From: Roseisolibacter agri
GTDB lineage: Bacteria > Gemmatimonadota > Gemmatimonadetes > Gemmatimonadales > Gemmatimonadaceae
Length of the DNA: 64,000 bases
Direction of reading: 5' to 3'
Assembly: GCF_030159095.1 (NCBI RefSeq)
Contig: NZ_BRXS01000006.1
Span: forward strand, 496,001-560,000
Both the position numbers and the translations under genes were made by a program. The notes under the pieces were generated by a model. The model was not told where the DNA came from and searched no databases. It saw nothing but the letters and a program-made list of their open reading frames with translations. How positions within the stretch are numbered: position 1 is the first letter of the stretch; each line of letters opens with the position of its first letter. Below are positions 53,243 through 61,599 of this stretch, piece by piece.

Positions 53243-53924
53243 GGGCGGCCTCGGAGAGCGCGGGGGCGGATCGGGGACGCCACCCGCAGGGCAAGTCGGG
53301 GACCGGGCCCGGCCGTGCCTTCACGTGCCGGTAACGCGTTGCCTGCACGCGGGTTACGTCGCAGTCGCCGAGTGGTTCGCCGCGGCTGGTGTGGCGCGCG
53401 CTCCACGCCGCGCGACGTCGGCGTGGCGGCGCCGCCACAGGCGCGGTCGCGCCATGCGATCGCGAGAGGCCCGGACATGCAACACCCCCGGGGCGACGAA
53501 TCGCTCCGGGGGTGCCCACATCGCTGGCGTCCAACGATCGGCTGGGTTCGAACCCGTTCCGTCCGGTCCCGAAGGCGCGGTCTCGTCGGCAGGCTCTCGC
53601 CCGCTCGGCTGGTCGTGCGTCCTCGGCCCGTGCGTCACGACCCGATCCCTGGACTTCCCGTCGCCGAGCGGCCCTCGGCGCCAGGTCCCCGACTCGCGTC
53701 GGGCGCCGGCTGCGACCAGCGACTCCGCAGCCGCCCTGCCAAGTTCGAACGCTCGGCAGGTCGTCCACCGACGGCGTCCCGCCGGCGAACCGGGCCTGGA
53801 CGCGTCAGCCGCGGCGCCCCTGCCCGACGCCATAATTGGAATGGGGCGCGAGGGCCGCAATCCAGAACGTTCGCCGAAGTCGACGGGCCCTGGCGTGTCC
53901 GCCCCGCTGCGAGCTCCAGGACCG
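53243..53924. other. Gene-free 680-base stretch with a possible structured RNA
   Basis: No frame here has protein-family features. On the minus strand TTGCGG (53855-53860) and AATTAT (53832-53837), 17 bases apart, could be a promoter. Downstream the strand folds into several strong local hairpins: CTGCC...GGCAG around 53736-53759, GGCTGCG/CGCAGCC around 53708-53733, CGCCGAG/CTCGGCG around 53662-53680. It ends in a GC hairpin at 53483-53514. It does not match tRNA, tmRNA or RNase P RNA as far as I can see. Both the RNA gene and its limits are guesses. Confidence 0.35.
53483..53514 (-). terminator. GC-rich hairpin, possible terminator
   Basis: cacccccgg (53483-53491) pairs with ccgggggtg (53506-53514) around a 14-base loop. 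On the minus strand it is followed only by TTG, so the T-tract is weak. Confidence 0.5.
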
Positions 53925-55055
53925 TCAGCGCCGCAGCGTGACGATCACGATCTCGCGCGGCACGCCGATGCGGAGCGGCAGCCAGTGCCCCACCCCGGCC
54001 GAGACGTCGAGGTGCGCCTCGCCACGCCGATACGGCCCGTGGGTGTAGTCGAAGGCGTCGATCAGCGGCCGGCGGCCGAACCGCACGTGACCACCATGCG
54101 TGTGGCTCGCCAGCGTCAGCGCCGCACCGCGTGCCGCGGCGACGCGGAAGAACGCCGGATGGTGCGACAGCGCGATGATCGTCTCGCCAGAGGTCGCTCC
54201 GGCGAACGCACGCGCCGCGAAGTCGCGCATCGCCGCGTCCTGCTGCGGACGCGGCAGCACGTGCCCCCCACGCGCATCGAGCGGATAGTCGGCGCCGACC
54301 ACGCGCACGCTGCCGCCGCCGTGCGGGATCACGACGCTGCCGTTGACGAGCAGGGTGAGGCGCGGCGCACGGCGGCGCATCGCGGTCACGACGGCCGACT
54401 CGTGCGCCTTGTCGTGGTTGCCGAGGATCGCGACGACGGGCCGCGCCCGCTCGCGCTCGAGGGCGTCCAGCGTCGGCTCGATGAGCCGCACGTCGTCGAT
54501 CAGATCGCCCGTGACGGCGAGCAGGTCGACGCCGCGCGCGTCGACGAGATCGACCGCGCGCGCGAGATCCGCCGGCACGACGAAGCGTCCGACGTGCACG
54601 TCCCCGAGGTTGGCGATGCGCAGGCCGTCCAGCGTCGATGGCAGCCCGCGCACGCGCACCACCTCCTCGCGGACGACTGGATCACCGACACCCTCGAGGC
54701 TGATCGCCACGCCGACGGCGAGCGGGATGGCGAGCGCGGCGATGGGCACGCGCGCTCCCAGCTCCGCGCGCCCTCCCGCCATGCGGCGCACGACGACGAG
54801 GAGCGCGAGTTGGATCACGAGCAGCGCCGCGGTCACCAAGGAGCCGAGCCACACGCTCACGAGCCAGCGCGCCGCAGTGCTCCACGCGCCGCCCAGGTCG
54901 GGCAGCCGCCACCAGAGGAGATGGACGACCGCGGCGACGCCCCAGAACGCGGCCACCGCCCGGCGAGCGCGCATCACGCGCGCGGTGGCGAGCAGCGACA
55001 GCCAGACGATGACGGTCAGGACGACCGAGATCGCGAACACGAAGAGGTAGCTCAT
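53925..55055 (-). CDS. Membrane-anchored metallophosphoesterase (YkuE-like)
   Basis: Protein of 376 residues. The first 140 residues hold about four membrane helices ('MSYLFVFAISVVLTVIVWLS', 'VSVWLGSLVTAALLVIQLAL'). The calcineurin-like phosphoesterase domain follows with all metal motifs: 'LRIANLGDVHVGRFVVPAD' (D-x-H), 'LLAVTGDLIDDVRL' (GD), 'VVAILGNHDKAHES' (GNHD), 'IIALSHHPAFFRVA' (H) and 'TLASHTHGGHVRFG' (GHxH-type). This layout is that of YkuE/YpbG-type enzymes that act on membrane-bound phosphodiesters. I chose the ATG at 55053-55055, which begins directly at the first helix. Confidence 0.92.
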   Translation of the reverse strand: MSYLFVFAISVVLTVIVWLSLLATARVMRARRAVAAFWGVAAVVHLLWWRLPDLGGAWSTAARWLVSVWLGSLVTAALLVIQLALLVVVRRMAGGRAELGARVPIAALAIPLAVGVAISLEGVGDPVVREEVVRVRGLPSTLDGLRIANLGDVHVGRFVVPADLARAVDLVDARGVDLLAVTGDLIDDVRLIEPTLDALERERARPVVAILGNHDKAHESAVVTAMRRRAPRLTLLVNGSVVIPHGGGSVRVVGADYPLDARGGHVLPRPQQDAAMRDFAARAFAGATSGETIIALSHHPAFFRVAAARGAALTLASHTHGGHVRFGRRPLIDAFDYTHGPYRRGEAHLDVSAGVGHWLPLRIGVPREIVIVTLRR

Positions 55056-55300
55056 CCGGGGCGGATGGAGTGGAGGGCCGCGACCAGCGCCACGGGCGCG
55101 AGCGCGCTGGCGTTGGTGGCTCCACGATCGCACCCTGCCCCGGGGCTGCGGCGCGCGGCGACGTGAGGTGGACCGCCAGCGGTGTGACCCGGACCGCTCG
55201 ACGAGATTGGCTCACGCACAACGCGAAACGCGCCGGCACCACTGTCGAGTAAGATCCTCGACACGGTGCCGGCGCGTTGCTCACGCCTGATGCTTCTCGA

Positions 55301-55374
55301 TCGGGACGGCGGGATTTGAACCCGCGACCCCCTGAACCCCATTCAGGTGCGCTACCGGGCTGCGCTACGTCCCG
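55301..55374 (-). tRNA. tRNA-Pro (anticodon GGG)
   Basis: A 74-base cloverleaf on the minus strand starting CGGGACGTAGCGCAGCCCGG. The anticodon stem-loop CCTGA-ATGGGGT-TCAGG gives GGG. The acceptor stem CGGGACG/CGTCCCG is perfect, the discriminator is A, and CCA is not encoded. Confidence 0.96.
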
Positions 55375-55438
55375 TGCCTCGGCTCATCGCTGACCCGAGC
55401 CCGCGTGCCCGTCCACCCGCCCGGACCGCAGAGCGCGA

Positions 55439-55467
55439 AGTATAACCCGCCCCCGGACGCAGAACAA
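55439..55467 (-). promoter_or_regulatory. Promoter of tRNA-Pro
   Basis: TTGTTC (55462-55467) and TATACT (55439-55444) on the minus strand are 17 bases apart and place the transcript start about 58 bases before the tRNA. Confidence 0.7.
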
Positions 55468-55480
55468 CCGAGCCCGCCAG

Positions 55481-56374
55481 CTACTCGGTCCCCTCCAGGA
55501 TCGCCGCCACCCACGCCTCCGGCGTCAGCAGCCGCCCCACCCAGAAGTCCCCGAACTCAGCGTACTGCGCGCTCACCTCGTCGAAGCGCATCTCGGTCAC
55601 CACGCGCTTGAACTCCAGCGGGTCGCCCGCGAACAGCGTCACGCCCCACTCCCACGCGTCGAAGCCGATCGAGCCCGTGATGACCTGGAACACGCGCCCC
55701 GCGAAGCGGCGCCCGCTCTTGCCGTGCTCCCACATCAGGCGGCTGCGCTCCTCGCCGCTCAGCGCGTACCAGTTCTGCTGCGGCGCGCGGCGCTTCGACA
55801 TCGGGTAGAAGCAGACGTACGGCATCGCCTCGCCCGGGCGCGGCGGATACAGGCGCCGCTGCAGGTGCGGCGACGCGCGCTCCGCCTCCAGCCGCGCCTC
55901 CAGCTCGCGCTGGTACTCCGCGTCGCCCTCGACGCCGCCGCGCGCCGCCGTCTCGCGCGCGAGCTTCGACGTCAGCGCGTACATCCCCGCCTCCGTCACG
56001 CTCAGGAACGCGCCCGCGGGCTTCAGCACCTGCGAGAGCGAGGCGCCGAGGACGCGCCGCTGCGCCTCACCGACGCCGTCGAGCGTCGGGCGGAAGTGCA
56101 GCAGCATCACGTCCGCGGTCGAGCCGATGAGCAGCGCGGGCGCGCTCCAGCCGCCCTCCGCCGGCTGCGCCAGCTCGTGCAGCGCGCGCACGGTCCGCTC
56201 GGCCGCCCCGGCGCGCGCCTCGGGCGTCATCGCGCGGAGCGCCGCGCGGTCGATCGAGAACAGCTGGTGGTGCGCGTACCACCCTTCGAGCGTCAGCGCG
56301 GGCGGCACGTGCGGCGCCGCCTCGGCATGACCGGGCCGCGTGGCCGCCGGCTGGATCGCGGTGCCATGCGTCAT
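55481..56374 (-). CDS. hemQ: Coproheme decarboxylase HemQ
   Basis: Enzyme of 297 residues of the chlorite dismutase fold that turns iron-coproporphyrin into heme b in the coproporphyrin-dependent pathway. The C-terminal half is strongly conserved. It includes 'YVCFYPMSKRRAPQQNWYAL', whose first Tyr region holds the catalytic Tyr (about residue 189); 'RLMWEHGKSGRRFAGRVFQV' with the proximal His (about 216); and 'DAWEWGVTLFAGDPLEFKRV', 'MRFDEVSAQYAEFGDFWVGR'. The ATG overlaps the HMA gene stop by four bases, so the two are coupled. The N-terminal 30 residues are poorly conserved. Confidence 0.94.
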   Translation of the reverse strand: MTHGTAIQPAATRPGHAEAAPHVPPALTLEGWYAHHQLFSIDRAALRAMTPEARAGAAERTVRALHELAQPAEGGWSAPALLIGSTADVMLLHFRPTLDGVGEAQRRVLGASLSQVLKPAGAFLSVTEAGMYALTSKLARETAARGGVEGDAEYQRELEARLEAERASPHLQRRLYPPRPGEAMPYVCFYPMSKRRAPQQNWYALSGEERSRLMWEHGKSGRRFAGRVFQVITGSIGFDAWEWGVTLFAGDPLEFKRVVTEMRFDEVSAQYAEFGDFWVGRLLTPEAWVAAILEGTE

Positions 56375-56583
56375 GCGCTCGCTCCCGCGAGCTCGTAGCC
56401 CGCGTCGCGCACCGCGTCGTCGAGCTCAGTGCGTGGCGTCTGCGCTGGGTCGAACGCCACCGTCGCCTCACCGATCGCGACGCGCTCCACCTCCACGCCG
56501 GGCAGCGCGCGCAGCGCGTCCTCGACGGCGCGCACGCAGTGCCCGCAGCTCATCCCCTCGATCCGCATCGTCACCCGTTCCAT
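56371..56583 (-). CDS. Heavy-metal-associated (HMA) copper-chaperone-like protein
   Basis: Small protein of 70 residues with a single HMA domain of ferredoxin-like fold. The metal-binding motif is 'MRIEGMSCGHCVRAVEDALR' (MxCxxC), followed by 'LPGVEVERVAIGEATVAFDP'. Such proteins carry Cu(I), usually to a P-type ATPase such as CopA. Here the partner is HemQ, and no ATPase is nearby. The ATG at 56581-56583 has a GGGAGG-type site upstream, and TAGATT at 56616-56621 may be its -10. Confidence 0.93.
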   Translation of the reverse strand: MERVTMRIEGMSCGHCVRAVEDALRALPGVEVERVAIGEATVAFDPAQTPRTELDDAVRDAGYELAGASA

Positions 56584-56615
56584 CACGGCCCTCCCGGCCT
56601 GTCGGTCCGCCGGCA

Positions 56616-56621
56616 AATCTA
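56616..56621 (-). promoter_or_regulatory. -10 element (TAGATT) of the HMA-hemQ operon
   Basis: TAGATT on the minus strand, 32 bases upstream of the HMA ATG. The -35 is not clear. Confidence 0.45.
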
Positions 56622-56671
56622 GCCGGGGCCGGGGACGGACGAATCCGGAGCATCCCGGACGCCGGAACGAC

Positions 56672-57400
56672 TCAGGCGCCCGCGAGCTGTCGGAGCCGGG
56701 CGGCGTTGCGCACGGCGTTGCCCTCGCCGTCGTTGTTGAAGTAGGCGAAGACGTCGTGCCCGGCCCCGTCCCACTCGCGGATGCGCGCCGCCCACCAGCG
56801 CAGGTCCGCCTCCGGATACGAGCCGGCATAGAGGTGGTGCGGATCCGGCCCGTGCAGCCGCACGTACACGGTGCGCGCGGTCGCGCGCAGCACGCACGGC
56901 AGCCCCGCGCCGCTCATCACGCAGTACGCCGCGCCGTGCCGCGCCAGCAGCGCGAACACGCTCTCGCGGTGCCAGCTCGGATGCCGCATCTCCACCGCGA
57001 CGCGCACGCCCGCCGGCACGTGCGCCAGGAACCACGCGAGGCGCGGCTCGTCGACCTCGAGCTTCGGCGACAGCTGCACCAGCAGCACGCCGCGCCGGTC
57101 GCCGAGTCGGTCGAACGCGCGGCCGATGCGCGCCAGCCACCGCTCCGGCCCGTACAGCCGCCGCACGTGCGTCAGCAGGCCGGGCGCCTTCACGCTCAGC
57201 ACGAAGCCGGGCGGGAGTCGCCGCCGCCAGCGTGCGAACGCGGCGTCCTTCGGCCAGCGGTAGTAGCTGCTGTTCAGCTCCACGGTGCCGAAGTGCGCGA
57301 CGTAGCGATCGAGCCGCGCGCGCGCCGGCAGCCCCTCCGGGTAGAGCACGTGCGTCCAGTGATCGTAGCTCCACCCCGACGTGCCGACGTGGACGCTCAC
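56672..57400 (-). CDS. DUF72-family protein
   Basis: Protein of 242 residues with the TIM-barrel-like DUF72 pattern: 'VHVGTSGWSYDHWTHVLYPE' at the N-terminus, 'YVAHFGTVELNSSYYRWPKD' next, then 'GFVLSVKAPGLLTHVRRLYG'. 'VYVRLHGPDPHHLYAGSYPE' and 'DVFAYFNNDGEGNAVRNAAR' follow near the end. The function of DUF72 is not established. It starts at GTG (57398-57400), where the conserved segment begins. No signal peptide or membrane helix is seen. Confidence 0.92.
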   Translation of the reverse strand: MSVHVGTSGWSYDHWTHVLYPEGLPARARLDRYVAHFGTVELNSSYYRWPKDAAFARWRRRLPPGFVLSVKAPGLLTHVRRLYGPERWLARIGRAFDRLGDRRGVLLVQLSPKLEVDEPRLAWFLAHVPAGVRVAVEMRHPSWHRESVFALLARHGAAYCVMSGAGLPCVLRATARTVYVRLHGPDPHHLYAGSYPEADLRWWAARIREWDGAGHDVFAYFNNDGEGNAVRNAARLRQLAGA

Positions 57401-57431
57401 GTCCGGCGAACGCTCATCCGCACGAGCGGCG

Positions 57432-57992
57432 TCAGGTGCTCACCGCGTCCGAGCGCAGCACGCACTGGTGGAGCTCTCCGTCGGTCACGACGCGGCCGTC
57501 GAACTGGTAGTACAGCCGGTACTGCACCAGCCGCACGTCCGGGCGCGGCGTCGCCGATCCCGGCGTCGCGGTCGCGCCCTCGTAGACGACGCGGTCGAGC
57601 TGGAACAGGTCGCCCCCGTCGCCGGCCGGCCGCGCGTACGCGAGCGGGATCGTCTCGCTGGCGGCCAGCGCGCCGTCGTGCCCGAAGACGTGCACGTCGG
57701 CCCAGACGTGCTTCGCGTACGTCGTGTTGCGCACCCACGCCTCGACGTGCAGGTGCGTCTGCCAGTGCGTGCGCGTGCTGGGGAAGCCGGGCTGGCTGGG
57801 CCAGAGGTTCCGCTTCACGGCCGCATCCTGCGCCACGCGCAGCGCCTTCGGCTCGACCTCGGCGCCCTCTCGAACGGCGACGGATGGCGTCGGATGCGCC
57901 GGCGGCGACATGAGCCGGGCCGTGCCGAGCTCCGCCGCCTCCTCGGCGGCGGACGGGAGGCGCCGGGGCGGATCGGGCAGGGCGTGCGTCAT
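57432..57992 (-). CDS. Hypothetical protein, possible beta-sandwich
   Basis: Protein of 186 residues. The ATG at 57990-57992 has GAGGAGG about nine bases upstream, which decides the start over the longer frame. The N-terminal 50 residues are polar and Pro/Ala-rich. From about residue 60 strands alternate ('THWQTHLHVEAWVRNTTYAK', 'HVWADVHVFGHDGALAASET', 'VRLVQYRLYYQFDGRVVTDG'). This recalls a carbohydrate-binding-type beta-sandwich, but no family is recognised. A perfect 8-2-8 palindrome lies about 120 bases upstream. Confidence 0.78.
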   Translation of the reverse strand: MTHALPDPPRRLPSAAEEAAELGTARLMSPPAHPTPSVAVREGAEVEPKALRVAQDAAVKRNLWPSQPGFPSTRTHWQTHLHVEAWVRNTTYAKHVWADVHVFGHDGALAASETIPLAYARPAGDGGDLFQLDRVVYEGATATPGSATPRPDVRLVQYRLYYQFDGRVVTDGELHQCVLRSDAVST

Positions 57993-58111
57993 CGGGGTCG
58001 CGCCTCCTCGCAGGGCGGTCTCGGTGGCGCCGCGGCGGCCGATCGGTCGCGCCGCACGGCGGGCGTGCGCTGCTGCTCGTCTCCGTCGATACCCGCCGCG
58101 CGCGGGGTGTT

Positions 58112-58129
58112 CCGTACGATTTCGTACGG
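58112..58129. promoter_or_regulatory. Operator-like palindrome upstream of the hypothetical gene
   Basis: CCGTACGA-TT-TCGTACGG is a perfect inverted repeat. It lies about 20 bases upstream of TATCGA (58086-58091, minus strand), a possible -10, so it would overlap the -35 region of the gene at 57432-57992. Confidence 0.5.
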
Positions 58130-58138
58130 TACGCACGC

Positions 58139-58176
58139 AAAAAGACCGGCGGCGCGCCGAAGCGCGCCGCCGGTCT
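58139..58176 (-). terminator. Intrinsic terminator of the tRNA array
   Basis: On the minus strand a perfect 15-bp stem (58162-58176 with 58143-58157) is closed by a TTCG tetraloop and followed by TTTTT. This is the clearest Rho-independent terminator in the window. Confidence 0.93.
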
Positions 58177-58191
58177 TCTGACTTTCTAGAG

Positions 58192-58264
58192 AGCGGGAGA
58201 CGGGGTTCGAACCCGCGACATCCAGCTTGGGAAGCTGGCGCTCTACCAACTGAGCTACTCCCGC
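58192..58264 (-). tRNA. tRNA-Gly (anticodon CCC)
   Basis: Last tRNA of the array, 73 bases. It starts GCGGGAGTAGCTCAGTTGGT. Anticodon loop TTCCCAA between CCAGC and GCTGG gives CCC. Acceptor GCGGGAG/CTCCCGC, discriminator T. Confidence 0.96.
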
Positions 58265-58334
58265 GTGTGTTCGACTGCCTTGCTGCCGATCAGGACCTGA
58301 CGGGATGCTGCGCCGTGGAGCGGCGCGCCGCAAG

Positions 58335-58406
58335 AGCCACAGGTGAGGATTGAACTCACGACCGCCCGATTACGAATCGGGTGCTCTACCACTGAGCTAC
58401 TGTGGC
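58335..58406 (-). tRNA. tRNA-Thr (anticodon CGT)
   Basis: A 72-base cloverleaf starting GCCACAGTAGCTCAGTGGTA. Anticodon stem-loop CCCGA-TTCGTAA-TCGGG gives CGT. Acceptor GCCACAG/CTGTGGC, discriminator T, T-arm GAGTTCAATCC. Confidence 0.96.
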
Positions 58407-58454
58407 GACTTCGGATCCGAGGTGTGGATCCAAGACGAACGAAACGAACGGAGG

Positions 58455-58536
58455 TGCCCTGGAGCGGACTCGAACCGCTATGCCTTTCGGCACCACCCCC
58501 TCAAGATGGCGTGTCTACCAATTTCACCACCAGGGC
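58455..58536 (-). tRNA. tRNA-Leu (anticodon GAG)
   Basis: An 82-base class II tRNA starting GCCCTGGTGGTGAAATTGGT. Anticodon stem-loop CCATC-TTGAGGG-GGTGG gives GAG. A variable arm (TGCCGAAAGGCA) and T-arm GGTTCGAGTCC are present. The discriminator is A. Confidence 0.95.
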
Positions 58537-58594
58537 AGCGTGGGGCGCACCGGTCGTCAACCGGGCGCTCACCAGGCTTGAACTGCAAAACCAA

Positions 58595-58669
58595 CGGGGC
58601 CGACGGGGCTCGAACCCGCGACCTCTCGAGTGACAGTCGAGTGCTCTAACCAAACTGAGCTACGGCCCC
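58595..58669 (-). tRNA. tRNA-Asp (anticodon GTC)
   Basis: A 75-base cloverleaf starting GGGGCCGTAGCTCAGTTTGG. Anticodon stem-loop CTCGA-CTGTCAC-TCGAG gives GTC. The discriminator is G, as expected for Asp. Confidence 0.96.
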
Positions 58670-58718
58670 AACTTCACGAACAGCTGCACGTGCACCTGCG
58701 CCTGCATCCCTGCTGCGA

Positions 58719-58790
58719 TAGCCCCAACGGGAATCGAACCCGTCTCTCCACCTTGAAAGGGTAGCGTCCTAACCGATAGACGATGGGGCC
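58719..58790 (-). tRNA. tRNA-Glu (anticodon TTC)
   Basis: A 72-base cloverleaf starting GGCCCCATCGTCTATCGGTT. Anticodon stem-loop CTACC-CTTTCAA-GGTGG gives TTC. The first acceptor pair is G-T; the discriminator is A. Confidence 0.95.
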
Positions 58791-58869
58791 GCCGGTTCGC
58801 ACCATCGGACAGTGCTCGCACCTTCCAGTTGGACCTTCGCAGATCCGGTCCGACGATCCTGCCGTCGAG

Positions 58870-58942
<73 letters not shown>

Positions 58943-59073
58943 GTGCTGCCCGACCGCCTCCGCGGCGACCCGAGCCGCTCGCCCTTTCTGCCGGCGAGCA
59001 CTGCATCCTAACCAGCACGCTATCCGTTTTCAACTAGCGACCGCCGCGCGATTTACATCGTGTTCGCGACACA

Positions 59074-59146
59074 CAGGCCCGGAGGGAATCGAACCCCCAA
59101 CCGCCGGTTTTGGAGACCGGTGCTCTACCAATTGAGCTACGGACCT
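59074..59146 (-). tRNA. tRNA-Trp (anticodon CCA)
   Basis: A 73-base cloverleaf starting AGGTCCGTAGCTCAATTGGT. Anticodon stem-loop CCGGT-CTCCAAA-ACCGG gives CCA. The discriminator is G, as usual for bacterial Trp. Confidence 0.96.
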
Positions 59147-59230
59147 TCAACCGATCGCGCTGCGACGCGACCCGGGCCACTCACGTGCTGCACAGTTGCT
59201 ACACAGTGCGGTACTGCTGGAGAGCGGAGG

Positions 59231-59305
59231 GGTGGCTAACGGGACTTGAACCCGCAACCCCCGGTGCCACAGACCGGTGCTCTAACCGATTGAGCTATAG
59301 CCACC
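59231..59305 (-). tRNA. tRNA-His (anticodon GTG)
   Basis: First tRNA of the array, 75 bases including the encoded extra G at position -1, which pairs with C73 (GGTGGCTA/TAGCCACC). Anticodon stem-loop CCGGT-CTGTGGC-ACCGG gives GTG. Confidence 0.96.
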
Positions 59306-59371
59306 ATGGGCGCCGCGACGTGCGCGGGCACCGTGCCGCAGGGTCCGAGCCAGCGGACCGGGCGGCCGATA

Positions 59372-59400
59372 AAGCTAACCGGGCCCGGAGGGGGGTTCAA
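59372..59400 (-). promoter_or_regulatory. Promoter of the eight-tRNA array
   Basis: TTGAAC (59395-59400) and TAGCTT (59372-59377) on the minus strand are exactly 17 bases apart. The start would be near 59365, about 60 bases before tRNA-His. The GC-rich stretch 59401-59417 (gggcgcg/cgcgccc) just upstream may end the efp transcript. Confidence 0.75.
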
Positions 59401-59444
59401 GGGCGCGACCCGCGCCCCTGCCCCGCCTCCAAGGCCCAGCGCCC

Positions 59445-60005
59445 TCAGTCCTTCGCGCGCTCCAGGTACTCGCCCGTCTGCGGGTTCACGCGGACGCGCT
59501 CGCCCGTGCTGATGAACTCCGGGACGTTCACCGTGACGCCGTTCTCCAGCTTCGCCGGCTTGCTCGACGCGTTCTTCGTCGCCGTCTTCATCACCGGCGC
59601 CGTCTCCACGATCTCGAACGTCATCGACGCGGGGAGCTGGATGCCGATCGGCTTGCCGTCGTAGTACTCGGCCACAATCCGCATGCCCGGCTGCATCCAC
59701 TGCGCGTTGTCACCGAGCGCCTCCTCGTCCATCTCGAGCTGGTCGTAGTTCTCGGTGTTCATGAAGTGGTACGTGTCGCCGCCCTGATAGAGGAACTCCA
59801 GGTCGTGCGTCTCCATGTCCGCCTTCTCGATCGAGTCGGCGGCCCGGAACCGATGCTCGAACGACGAGCCGGTGCGCAGGTTCTTCAGCTTCGCCTGCAC
59901 CATCGCGCGCAGGTTGCCGGGAGTGTGATGGCGGAACTCGATCACGCGGCACGGCTGGCCCTCGAACACGAGGACCATCCCGCGGCGGATCTGCGTGGCA
60001 GGCAT
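59445..60005 (-). CDS. efp: Elongation factor P
   Basis: Protein of 186 residues that enters the ribosomal E site and helps form peptide bonds at proline stretches. Domain I begins 'ATQIRRGMVLVFEGQPCRVI', then the loop that reaches the P-site tRNA reads 'FRHHTPGNLRAMVQAKLKNL'. By alignment with E. coli (KPGKGQA) the tip residue is Asn, not the Lys or Arg that is modified in EpmA- or EarP-type systems. Domains II and III follow, ending 'FISTGERVRVNPQTGEYLER', the EF-P signature. I chose the ATG at 60003-60005; 60009-60011 is possible. TAGAAT (60047-60052) is the likely -10. Confidence 0.95.
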   Translation of the reverse strand: MPATQIRRGMVLVFEGQPCRVIEFRHHTPGNLRAMVQAKLKNLRTGSSFEHRFRAADSIEKADMETHDLEFLYQGGDTYHFMNTENYDQLEMDEEALGDNAQWMQPGMRIVAEYYDGKPIGIQLPASMTFEIVETAPVMKTATKNASSKPAKLENGVTVNVPEFISTGERVRVNPQTGEYLERAKD

Positions 60006-60046
60006 TGCCATGACGATGACCGAAACTGAGATGGTGACGGGATGCG

Positions 60047-60052
60047 ATTCTA
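60047..60052 (-). promoter_or_regulatory. -10 element of efp
   Basis: TAGAAT on the minus strand, about 42 bases upstream of the chosen ATG. A TTGAGC lies upstream but only 13 bases away, so the -35 is uncertain. Confidence 0.5.
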
Positions 60053-60095
60053 AGTGCTTGCAGCCGCTCAATTTGCTCGGATCGCCCCCCGCCGG

Positions 60096-60888
60096 TCAAG
60101 GCGCGCCGACCGCTCGCGCCGAGTCGAGCACGGGCCGCAGGGCCTGCCACACCGTCTCCGCCACGATCCGCGCGCCCGCCTCGTTCGGGTGGATGCCGTC
60201 GGGCTGGTTGAGCCGCGCCACGCCGGCCACGCGGTCCAGCAGGAAGGGCGTGAGCGCGGCGCCCGCCGCCTTGGCGACGTCGGGAAACATGCCCCGGAAG
60301 CGCGCCGTATAGTCGGGGCCGAGGTTGGGCGGCGCCTCCATCTGCACGACCAGCAGCCGCGCCGCCGGATGCGCCTGCCGCGTGCGCGCCAGGATCGCCG
60401 CCAGGTTCTCCCGCGTCGAGTCCACCCGCAGCGCGCGCAGCCCGTCGTTCGCGCCCGTCTCCAGGACCAGCACGTCGAGCGGCTCACGCAGCACCCAGTC
60501 GATGCGCCGCAGCGCGCCCGCCGAGGTCTCCCCGCTGACGCCGGCATTCACGACCACGATCGGCATGCCGGCCGAGTCGGCCTTGCGCTGGATCAGCGCG
60601 GGGTACGCGCTGTCCGGGTCGAGCCCGAGCCCCGCCGTGAGGCTCGTCCCGACGAAGACGACGCGCAGCGGCCCGCGCGCGGCCGCGGACGGCGCGTCCG
60701 TCGCCCCGCCGCTCGGGGTAGCAGCCACGCCCCCGCGGTTTCCTGACGAGGCGGCCCCGGGACCGCCGCTATCCTTCGGGTTCGCCTCGCCGCCGGCGCA
60801 GGCCGTCGCCACCGACGCCCCGAGCAGCACGCCCGTCATCCCGAGGCGCCGCACCGTGCGGCGCCCGTCTCCTTCGCTCTGCAGACCC

Positions 60889-60890
<2 letters not shown>
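60096..60890 (-). CDS. TesA-like SGNH-hydrolase lipoprotein
   Basis: Esterase/lysophospholipase of 264 residues. The signal ends in 'SVATAC', a lipobox, followed by a Gly/Ala-rich linker to about residue 70. The SGNH blocks are complete: Ser in 'VVFVGTSLTAGLGLDPDSAY', Gly in 'VVNAGVSGETSAGALRRIDW', Asn in 'VLETGANDGLRALRVDSTRE' and Asp/His in 'RLNQPDGIHPNEAGARIVAE'. In E. coli TesA is a periplasmic thioesterase encoded divergently from the ybbA-ybbP ABC genes, exactly as here. The ATG at 60888-60890 overlaps the divergent ATG at 60889-60891. Confidence 0.92.

Positions 60891-61595
<705 letters not shown>

Positions 61596-61599
<4 letters not shown>

Noticed and set aside
53538-53560. GGGTTCGAACCCG, resembling a tRNA T-arm
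   Set aside because: No acceptor, D- or anticodon arm can be folded around it on either strand; the stem fails beyond three pairs.
53354-53860. Minus-strand frame of 168 codons in the gap before the adhesin-E-like gene
   Set aside because: Composition is Arg/Pro/Ala-rich without motifs, it has no ribosome binding site, and it overlaps strong RNA-like hairpins.
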